This document shows, in pieces, positions 16,513-22,625 of a stretch of 64,000 bases of DNA. Origin of the DNA: CAIWHR01 sp963734085 (lineage in GTDB: Bacteria; Pseudomonadota; Gammaproteobacteria; Burkholderiales; Casimicrobiaceae); assembly GCA_963734085.1 (NCBI GenBank), contig CAVTFT010000016.1, positions 25,557-89,556 of the forward strand, in the 5' to 3' direction. Made by a program: the position numbers and the translations under genes. Under the pieces are notes generated by a model, which made no database searches, had not been told where the DNA came from, and saw only the letters and a list, made by a program, of their open reading frames with translations. The stretch's first letter is position 1, and every line of letters begins with the position of its first letter.

Positions 16513-17559
16513 CTAGCCGCCCATGAACAGGTCCTTGTTGACGGCGCGCTGCCGCGCTTCGGCGATGTTCACCTGGTTGCGGCGAACCATTTCCTGCAGG
16601 CACTGATCGAGCGTCTGCATGCCCGCCGCCTGGCTCGTCTGGATCGCCGAGTACATCTGCGCGACCTTGTTCTCGCGGATCAAGTTGCGGATGGCCGGCG
16701 TGCCGATCATGATCTCGTGCGCGGCGATCCGTCCCTGCCCGTCCTTGGTCTTCAGCAGCGTTTGCGAAATCACCGACACGAGCGATTCGGACAGCATCGC
16801 GCGGACCATGTCCTTTTCCGCCGCGGGGAACACGTCGATGATCCGGTCGATCGTCTTCGCCGCCGAGCTCGTGTGCAGCGTCGCGAACACGAGGTGGCCG
16901 GTTTCGGCGGCGGTCAGCGCCAGCCGTATCGTCTCGAGATCGCGCATTTCGCCGACGAGGATGTAGTCGGGATCCTCGCGCAGCGCGCTCCGCAGCGCGT
17001 TGGGGAACGACAGCGTATGCGGCCCCAGCTCGCGCTGGTTGATGAGGCACTTCTTCGATTCGTGCATGAACTCGATCGGATCCTCGATCGTCAGGATGTG
17101 GCCGTAATTCTCCTCGTTCACGTGGTTGACCATCGCGGCGAGCGTGGTCGACTTGCCGGAACCCGTAGGACCGGTGACGAGGATCAGCCCGCGCGGCCGG
17201 TTGGTCATGTCGGCGAAGACCCGCGGCGCCGCCAGTTCCTCGAGCGACAGCACTTTCGACGGGATCGTCCGGAACGCCGCCGCGGCGCCGCGCATCTGGA
17301 CGAACGCGTTGACGCGGAAGCGCGCGAGGTTCGGCACCGCGAAGCTGAAGTCGCACTCGAGGTTTTCCTCGTAAGCCTTGCGCTGGGCGTCGCTCATGAT
17401 GTCGTACACCATGGCGTGGACGTCCTCGTGCTCCATCGGCGGCAGGTTGATCCGGCGGATATCGCCGTGGACCCGGATCATCGGCGGCAGGCCGGCCGAC
17501 AGGTGCAGGTCGGAGGCCTTGTTCTTGACCGCGAAAGCCAGAAGTTCGGTGATGTCCAT
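16513..17559 (-). CDS. pilT: Type IV pilus twitching motility ATPase PilT
   Basis: A 348-residue hexameric ATPase that depolymerises type IV pili. It begins MDITELLAFAVKNKASDLHL and carries Walker A GPTGSGKST (130-138), the Asp box ILTIEDPIEFMHES, Walker B YILVGEMRDLETIR and the His box HLVFATLHTSSAAKT. The conserved AIRNLIRENKVAQMYSAIQT segment near the C terminus is the PilT AIRNLIRE motif required for retraction. It is divergent from yggS, the usual arrangement in betaproteobacteria. Confidence 0.97.
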   Translation of the reverse strand: MDITELLAFAVKNKASDLHLSAGLPPMIRVHGDIRRINLPPMEHEDVHAMVYDIMSDAQRKAYEENLECDFSFAVPNLARFRVNAFVQMRGAAAAFRTIPSKVLSLEELAAPRVFADMTNRPRGLILVTGPTGSGKSTTLAAMVNHVNEENYGHILTIEDPIEFMHESKKCLINQRELGPHTLSFPNALRSALREDPDYILVGEMRDLETIRLALTAAETGHLVFATLHTSSAAKTIDRIIDVFPAAEKDMVRAMLSESLVSVISQTLLKTKDGQGRIAAHEIMIGTPAIRNLIRENKVAQMYSAIQTSQAAGMQTLDQCLQEMVRRNQVNIAEARQRAVNKDLFMGG

Positions 17560-17668
17560 CTATAATCCCTGTTCCGGCGCTGCCGAACCTTATGAAAAGC
17601 GGCGCAACGCGAAGACGCATGCAATTCGCGTACCAGTGACCGCATCCTCATGCCGGCGTCATTCGATT

Positions 17669-18379
17669 ATGTTCCACTACGGGAAGGCGTGGCAAGACGT
17701 GAGGGCGCGCATCGAAAGCGCGGCCCGGGCCGCGGGCCGCCCGGCGGACACGGTGCGGCTGCTCGCGGTCAGCAAGACCTTTCCGCCGGCCGCAATCCGC
17801 GCGCTCTATGGCCTCGGCCAGCGCGCGTTCGGCGAGAACTACGTGCAGGAAGCGGCGGCGAAAATGGACGCGCTAACCGACTTGACTGACGTGGAATGGC
17901 ACCTGATCGGGCCGCTGCAGAGCAACAAGACCAAAACCGCGGCCGAGCGGTTCGCGTGGGTGCACACGATCGATCGGGCGAAGGTCGCCGAGCGGCTATC
18001 CGCGGCACGGCCCGCCGGGGCGCCGCTTCTAAACGTCTGCATCCAGGTCAATGTCAGCGGCGAATCCCAGAAAAGCGGCGTGCCACCCGAGGATGCGCTT
18101 GCGCTCGCTCGGAGCGTCGCCTCGCTGCCCCGCCTCGCGCTGCGCGGCCTGATGGGGATCGCCGCGGCGACGCCCGTCGTCGCGACCCGACGCGCCCAAT
18201 ATCGGATCCTCCACGTGCTGCTCGACCAATGCCGAGCGGCGGGCCTTCCGGTCGATACGCTTTCGATGGGGATGTCCGCCGACCTGGAGGAGGCGATCGC
18301 CGAGGGCGCGACTCTCGTACGCGTCGGGACCGCGCTGTTCGGCGCACGCGAGGTCGCGCAGGCGATGCCGAGCCCATGA
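17669..18379 (+). CDS. yggS: PLP homeostasis protein YggS
   Basis: A 236-residue alanine-racemase-fold protein that binds pyridoxal phosphate and affects PLP and amino-acid homeostasis. The PLP lysine is Lys36 in LLAVSKTFPP, followed by the conserved FGENYVQEAAAKMD and WHLIGPLQSNKTK. The C-terminal LSMGMSADLEEAIAEGATLV and VRVGTALFGAR complete the family pattern. I use the ATG at 17669. The stop (TGA, 18377-18379) overlaps the ATG of the first 77-bp repeat unit downstream. Confidence 0.95.
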   Translation: MFHYGKAWQDVRARIESAARAAGRPADTVRLLAVSKTFPPAAIRALYGLGQRAFGENYVQEAAAKMDALTDLTDVEWHLIGPLQSNKTKTAAERFAWVHTIDRAKVAERLSAARPAGAPLLNVCIQVNVSGESQKSGVPPEDALALARSVASLPRLALRGLMGIAAATPVVATRRAQYRILHVLLDQCRAAGLPVDTLSMGMSADLEEAIAEGATLVRVGTALFGAREVAQAMPSP

Positions 18380-18452
18380 GCGCCGCCGGGCCGCCCCAAG
18401 GCGCTCGCCCCCATCGGGGGGAAGCGGCGCGAAGCGACGCTCGGGGGGGCCC
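18376..18452 (+). repeat. 77-bp repeat unit 1 (carries a 26-codon mini-ORF)
   Basis: The first unit of the yggS-proC array. It opens ATGAGCGCCGCCGGGCCGCC and closes GACGCTCGGGGGGGCCC. The opening ATG overlaps the yggS stop (ATGA). Read from it, the unit encodes a 26-residue peptide MSAAGPPQGARPHRGEAARS... whose TGA (18454-18456) overlaps the ATG of the next unit. A G-run just before the next ATG could act as a weak ribosome binding site. Confidence 0.85.
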
Positions 18453-18739
18453 ATGAGCGCCGCCGAGCCGCCCCGAACGCCCGCGCGAGCAGGGCGCAGC
18501 CAAGGAGCGAGGACGCCCGTGCGAGCGGGGCGAAGCCAAGGCCCGAAGGGCGCGTCCGCGAACACGTGGCGGCGGCCGACGCGCCGACGTGGAACTGTTT
18601 CGACGCTACATGGAGGCCGCGCGTCTGCGAGCGCGGGCGGCGGCCGACCTCGAGTCGCAACGCGCAACGCACCCTGGCGCGGAGGCCGCGCTCGTCCCGC
18701 TCGGCGGGAAGCGGCGCAAAGCGACGCTCGGGGGGACCT
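18453..18739 (+). repeat. Repeat unit 2, interrupted by about 225 bp of extra sequence
   Basis: The left end (ATGAGCGCCGCCGAGCCGCC) and right end (AAGCGACGCTCGGGGGGACC) match units 1 and 3, but they are separated by roughly 225 bp instead of being contiguous. The extra part contains a 29-bp direct repeat with three mismatches (18477-18505 and 18513-18541, both starting ACGCCCG). A 96-codon frame runs from its ATG to a TGA at 18741-18743, overlapping the ATG of unit 3. I do not consider the 96-residue product a conserved protein. Confidence 0.7.
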
Positions 18740-18816
18740 ATGAGCGCCGCCGGGCCGCCCCAAGGCGCTAGCCCCCCTCGGGGGGAAGCGGTGCGAAGCG
18801 ACGCTCGGGGGGACCT
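18740..18816 (+). repeat. 77-bp repeat unit 3, ending exactly at the proC start codon
   Basis: This unit is the same length as unit 1 and nearly identical to it. It encodes MSAAGPPQGASPPRGEAVRS... (26 residues) with the TGA at 18818-18820 overlapping the GTG start of proC (18817). proC therefore begins where the next unit would have begun its own ATG. The G-run GGGGGGACC 3-11 nt upstream is the only visible ribosome-binding candidate for proC. Confidence 0.85.
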
Positions 18817-19641
18817 GTGACGATCACGTTCATCGGCGGCGGCAACATGGCGAGCGCCCTCATCGGCGGGATGCTCGCGCGCGACCGCGCGGCCGCGGAC
18901 GTCCGCGTCGTCGAGCCGTCGGCGGAGCAGCGCGCGAAGCTCGCGACGCGCTTTGCGGGTATCGGTATCGCCGCCGAGTGCGGCGCGGGTGCGCTCGCAG
19001 ACGCCGTGCTCGTCGTCTTCGCGGTGAAACCGCAGCAGATGCGCGAAGCCGCGCGCGCGGTCGCCCCGCATCTGACGGCATCGGCCGTCGTCCTGACGAT
19101 CGCCGCGGGCATCCGTCTCGACGATCTGTCGCGCTGGCTCGGCGGATTCTCTCGCGTCGTGCGGGCGATGCCGAACACGCCCGCGCTGATCGGCAAGGGA
19201 ATCAGCGGGGCCTACGCTGCGGCGGGTGTCGATGCATCCGGCCGTGCGCTCGCCGCGGGCGTGCTCGAGGCAGGCGGCGACGTCGTCTGGGTAGCGGACG
19301 AGGCGATGCTCGACGCCGTCACCGGGGTATCGGGCAGCGGTCCGGCGTATGTTTTCTATTTTCTCGAGGCGCTGGAGCAGGCCGCGCGCGAGCTCGGGTT
19401 CGCGCCGGAGGATGCGCGCAAGCTCACGTACGCAACCTTCGAGGGCGCCGTTGCGCTCGCGCAGGCCGCTGCCGAGGAGCCCGCGACGCTGCGCGCGCAA
19501 GTGACGTCGAAGGGCGGCACGACGGAGCGCGCGCTTTCCATGCTCGAAGGCGACGCCGTCAAGGCGAAGATCGTCGGCGCGGTCAAGGCCGCGGCGTTTC
19601 GCGCGCGCGAGCTTGGCGACGCGCTCGGCAAGGACGACTGA
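18817..19641 (+). CDS. proC: Pyrroline-5-carboxylate reductase
   Basis: A 274-residue NADPH-dependent enzyme for the last step of proline synthesis. The Rossmann loop is FIGGGNMASALIGGML, followed by FAVKPQQMREAAR and the family VRAMPNTPALIGKGISG. The C-terminal signature is DAVTGVSGSGPAYVFYFLEA, then LRAQVTSKGGTTERALSML. It uses a GTG start placed immediately after the 77-bp repeat array, an unusual leader for this gene. It is followed 1 bp later by yggT. Confidence 0.96.
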   Translation: MTITFIGGGNMASALIGGMLARDRAAADVRVVEPSAEQRAKLATRFAGIGIAAECGAGALADAVLVVFAVKPQQMREAARAVAPHLTASAVVLTIAAGIRLDDLSRWLGGFSRVVRAMPNTPALIGKGISGAYAAAGVDASGRALAAGVLEAGGDVVWVADEAMLDAVTGVSGSGPAYVFYFLEALEQAARELGFAPEDARKLTYATFEGAVALAQAAAEEPATLRAQVTSKGGTTERALSMLEGDAVKAKIVGAVKAAAFRARELGDALGKDD

Positions 19642-19642
19642 C

Positions 19643-20215
19643 GTGGATCAGGCGCTCAAGTTTCTGCTCGACACCGCGTTCGGCCTCCTCACCTACGCGT
19701 TCCTGCTGCGCTTCGCGATGCAATGGCAGCGCGCGCCGTTCCGCAATCCGTTCGGGCAGGCGGTGACCGCGCTCACCGATTGGGCGGTAAAGCCGCTGCG
19801 CCGAGTGTTGCCCGGCTTCCGCGGCGTCGACTGGTCGACGCTCGCGCTCGCCTGGTTGACGCAGTTCGCATGGCTCGCCGCGCTCGGCGCGCTGATGGGG
19901 CCGTTCGGGCTCGCCGCGGCGACTCTGCCGACGCTCGCGCTCCTCGCCGTCGTCGAGCTCATCAAGGCGCTGATCTGGATCCTGATCATCGCGGTGGTGA
20001 TCCAGGCGATCCTGTCCTGGTTCGCCCCCGACGGTCCGCTGTCCGGCCTGCTGAATGCGCTGACGTTCCGCTTCCTCGCGCCGATCCGGCGCGTCATTCC
20101 CCCTCTCGGCGGGACGCTCGACCTGTCGCCGTTGATCCTGATCGTCGTCGCGCAACTCGTCCTGATGCTGCCGGTGCACTGGCTCGAGGCCGCGGTCGTG
20201 ACGCTGTTTCGCTGA
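19643..20215 (+). CDS. yggT: YggT family integral membrane protein
   Basis: A 190-residue membrane protein containing two YggT domains, each with the motif FxxPxxxPxRRxxP: FGQAVTALTDWAVKPLRRVL in the first half and LTFRFLAPIRRVIPPLGG in the second. It starts with GTG at 19643, one base after the proC stop. YggT proteins have been linked to osmotic tolerance and division-related functions, but the mechanism is not settled. The yggS-proC-yggT-yggU order is widely conserved. Confidence 0.92.
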   Translation: MDQALKFLLDTAFGLLTYAFLLRFAMQWQRAPFRNPFGQAVTALTDWAVKPLRRVLPGFRGVDWSTLALAWLTQFAWLAALGALMGPFGLAAATLPTLALLAVVELIKALIWILIIAVVIQAILSWFAPDGPLSGLLNALTFRFLAPIRRVIPPLGGTLDLSPLILIVVAQLVLMLPVHWLEAAVVTLFR

Positions 20216-20226
20216 CGCGCGCCGCG

Positions 20227-20529
20227 ATGACTGCCGTTGCGTGGCGACGGGAGGAGGCGGATGGCGTCGCGCTGTCGCTGCACGTGCAGCCCGGCGCGAA
20301 GCGCACCGAAGTCGCGGGTACCCACGGTGACGGCACCCAAACGAGATTGAAGATCCGGCTCGCGGCGCCCCCCGCTGACGGCAAGGCGAACGCGGAGCTC
20401 CTGCGCTTTGTTGCCGATGCCTTCGGCGTGCCGCTGCGGGCAGTCACGCTCGTGCGGGGCGAAACGTCACGGCAAAAGACCGTGCGGATCGATCACCCCG
20501 TGCGGCGGCCGGATCGCGACTGGGGTTAG
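20227..20529 (+). CDS. yggU: DUF167 family protein YggU
   Basis: A 100-residue DUF167 protein. The conserved core is LSLHVQPGAKRTEVAGTHGD, then RLAAPPADGKANAELLRFVA and LVRGETSRQKTVRID. The structure of the family is known from E. coli YggU, but its role is not. The stop codon (TAG, 20527-20529) is the first three bases of the inverted-repeat element that follows, so the C terminus (PDRDWG) may have been set by that insertion. Confidence 0.92.
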   Translation: MTAVAWRREEADGVALSLHVQPGAKRTEVAGTHGDGTQTRLKIRLAAPPADGKANAELLRFVADAFGVPLRAVTLVRGETSRQKTVRIDHPVRRPDRDWG

Positions 20530-20795
20530 GAGCCTGTCGGGCTTACTTTCACGTATGCGTTGCTGGGCCAAAAAGCGATGGATGCGTGGGCAGCGAGGCG
20601 AAGCGCATATCGGGAATATGCGCGAGACTCGCAACGACGCACTTTTTGGCAGCAACCCAGAGGGACGGGGCGATTTGGGCGCATTTCTGTGTTGCGCGCC
20701 CTCGTCATACTCCCGGTATGCCATCGGGCGCGCGCCTTGAACTGCGCCCAACTCGCCTCCGTCGCATGCGCGACAGTAAGCCCGACAGGCTCCTA
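20527..20795. repeat. 269-bp MITE-like element: 21-bp terminal inverted repeats and two nested hairpins
   Basis: The ends are perfect 21-bp inverted repeats (20527-20547 and 20775-20795, opening TAGGAGCCTGTCGGGCTTAC). Inside are two large stem-loops. Hairpin 1 pairs GTTGCTG (20559-20565) and CCAAAAA (20568-20574) with TTTTTGG and CAGCAAC (20643-20656). Its tip is an 8-bp stem GCGCATAT/ATATGCGC with loop CGGGA (20611-20615). Hairpin 2 pairs TTGGGCGCA (20675-20683) with 20743-20751 and GCGCGCCC (20694-20701) with 20726-20733. Its tip is CATAC/GTATG with loop TCCCG (20711-20715). The two apical loops are reverse complements. There is no transposase gene. Both convergent neighbours end inside the terminal repeats. 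Confidence 0.85.
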
Positions 20796-21566
20796 GCGCA
20801 CCGCCAAGGTGTTCGCGAGCCGAACGAAATCGGCGACCGCCAGCGTCTCGCCACGTGCGCCGGGGTCGATCCCGGCTGCCGTCAGCGCCTCGGTACTGCA
20901 AAGGCTCGACAGCGCATTGCGCATCGTCTTTCGCCGCTGGCCGAACGCCGCGGCGACGGCACGCGCGAAGAGCGCTTCGTCGACGATCGCCGGCTTCGCC
21001 TCGCGCAGCGGCACCATGCGCACGACGGCGGAGTCGATCTTCGGCGCGGGAACGAACGCGCCCGGCGGCACCACGAAGAGCCGGGTCACGCGGAACCTTG
21101 CCTGCAGCATCACCGAGAGCCGGCCGTAATCGGGCGTTGCCGGCGGCGCGGTCATCCGCGCGACGACTTCGCGTTGCAGCATCACGTGGAGATCGGTGAG
21201 TTGCGGTTCGAACGCGACGAGGTGGAACAACAGCGGCGTGCTGATGTTGTACGGCAGGTTGCCGACGACGCGCAACGCCGGTCCCAACGTCGCGAAATCG
21301 AATTCGAGCGCATCGGCGACGTGGAGCGCGAGCTTGTCCTCGGGGAACTCCGTGGCAAGGCGCGCCGCAAGATCGCGGTCGATCTCGATCGCCTTGATCC
21401 GTCCGGCGCGCTCGATCAGCAGGCGCGTGAGCGCGGCTTGTCCCGGCCCGATCTCGACGATGTTGTCGCCTTGCTGCGGATCGATGGCAGCAATGATCTT
21501 CGCGACGTAGTTCCGGTCGACGAGAAAATTCTGGCCGAAGCGGCGCCGCGGCGCGTGGCCCGTCAC
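20793..21566 (-). CDS. rsmA: 16S rRNA dimethyladenosine transferase RsmA (KsgA)
   Basis: A 257-residue methyltransferase that dimethylates the two adjacent adenosines near the 3' end of 16S rRNA. It starts MTGHAPRRRFGQNFLVDRNY. The SAM site is NIVEIGPGQAALTRLL, the acidic loop is AIEIDRDLAARL, and the target-base motif is NLPYNIS. The tail VPAPKIDSAVVRMVPL is conserved too. The TAG stop (20793-20795) lies within the terminal repeat of the adjacent element. It is downstream of pdxA, the standard pdxA-rsmA order. Confidence 0.97.
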   Translation of the reverse strand: MTGHAPRRRFGQNFLVDRNYVAKIIAAIDPQQGDNIVEIGPGQAALTRLLIERAGRIKAIEIDRDLAARLATEFPEDKLALHVADALEFDFATLGPALRVVGNLPYNISTPLLFHLVAFEPQLTDLHVMLQREVVARMTAPPATPDYGRLSVMLQARFRVTRLFVVPPGAFVPAPKIDSAVVRMVPLREAKPAIVDEALFARAVAAAFGQRRKTMRNALSSLCSTEALTAAGIDPGARGETLAVADFVRLANTLAVR

Positions 21567-21608
21567 GGGGTTATCTCCCTCAAGCCTGCTCGCGCGGCCC
21601 GGCGGCGC

Positions 21609-22625
21609 TCATCGGCGGGATGCAAGCTCGATTGCGAGTTCGACGGCCGCATACAGGCTTCCCGGGTCGGCGCGCCGCGCGGCGGCGGCATCGGCGGCGA
21701 GGTCGAGCGCGGTACCGTGATCGACCGACGTGCGGATGAACGGCAGGCCGAGCGTGACGTTGACGCCGTGGCCGAAGCTCGCCGCCTTGAGCACAGGCAG
21801 TCCCTGGTCGTGGTACATCGCGACGACGGCGTCGAAACGCTTCGCGATGGCCGGCGCAAACACGGTATCGGCCGGCACGGGGCCGTCGACGGCGATGGCT
21901 TGCGCGCGCGCCGCGGCGATCGCCGGCGCGATGACGTCGATCTCCTCGCGTCCGAGATGTCCGCCCTCTCCGGCGTGCGGGTTGAGACCGCAGACCGCGA
22001 TCCTCGGCGCGGCGATGCCGAACTGCGTCGCAAGTCCCCGCGCGAGGATGACGATTGTCGCCTCGACCGCGTCGCGCGTGATCGCGGCGGGGACCGCGGC
22101 GAGCGGCAGGTGCGTGGTGACGAGCGCAACGCGCAGTCCGCCGCCGATGAGCAGCATCACGACGCGCGGCGTGTGCGTGCGCTCGGCGAAGAACTCGGTG
22201 TGTCCCGAGAACGCGATGCCGGCGTCCTGCAGCACGCTCTTCTGCACGGGCGCGGTGACGAGCGCGTCAAAGGCTCCGGTCGCGCACGCATCCGCCGCCT
22301 GGAGCAGCATCGTGCGCACGCTCTGCGCATTGGTGGGATCGGGATGTCCGGGCCGCACGGGTGCGGCGACCGGCTGGTGCCAGACCTCGATCATCGCGGC
22401 GGGGGGGCCGAACGATGCCGCATCGAAGTCGGCGTAGTGCGCGGCAGCGCCGATCCGCGCCGCGCGCCGGGCGAGGAGCTCGCGATCGCCGATGACGACG
22501 AGGCGCGCAGCAAACGGCTGCTCGCGATGCCGCACCGCGAGCATCGCCAGAAGCTCCGGGCCGATGCCGGCGGGTTCGCCCGCGGTGATCGCCACTGTGG
22601 GCCGTGAGCCGGAACCGCTCGTCAT
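21609..22625 (-). CDS. pdxA: 4-hydroxythreonine-4-phosphate dehydrogenase
   Basis: A 338-residue NAD-dependent enzyme of vitamin B6 biosynthesis. The N-terminal TVAITAGEPAGIGPELLAML is the PdxA signature. Metal-ligand histidines are in FSGHTEFFAERT, GLNPHAGEGGHLGREE and AMYHDQGLPVLKAASFGHGVN (described in parts). The start ATG overlaps the stop of the upstream GH31 gene (ATGA), so B6 synthesis is translationally tied to a glycosidase gene, an unexpected partner; surA is the more common neighbour. Confidence 0.95.
   Translation of the reverse strand: MTSGSGSRPTVAITAGEPAGIGPELLAMLAVRHREQPFAARLVVIGDRELLARRAARIGAAAHYADFDAASFGPPAAMIEVWHQPVAAPVRPGHPDPTNAQSVRTMLLQAADACATGAFDALVTAPVQKSVLQDAGIAFSGHTEFFAERTHTPRVVMLLIGGGLRVALVTTHLPLAAVPAAITRDAVEATIVILARGLATQFGIAAPRIAVCGLNPHAGEGGHLGREEIDVIAPAIAAARAQAIAVDGPVPADTVFAPAIAKRFDAVVAMYHDQGLPVLKAASFGHGVNVTLGLPFIRTSVDHGTALDLAADAAAARRADPGSLYAAVELAIELASRR

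Noticed and set aside
15146..16516. Plus-strand 456-codon frame antisense to pilU
   Set aside because: No recognisable domains; low-complexity Arg/Glu/Val-rich product; pilU is certain on the other strand.
18453..18743. 96-residue protein in repeat unit 2
   Set aside because: Biased, unconserved composition created by the repeat insert; treated as a by-product of the relay.
20586..22607. Plus-strand 673-codon frame over the repeat element, rsmA and pdxA
   Set aside because: It reads through the inverted-repeat element and antisense to two certain genes; composition is Arg-rich and without motifs.
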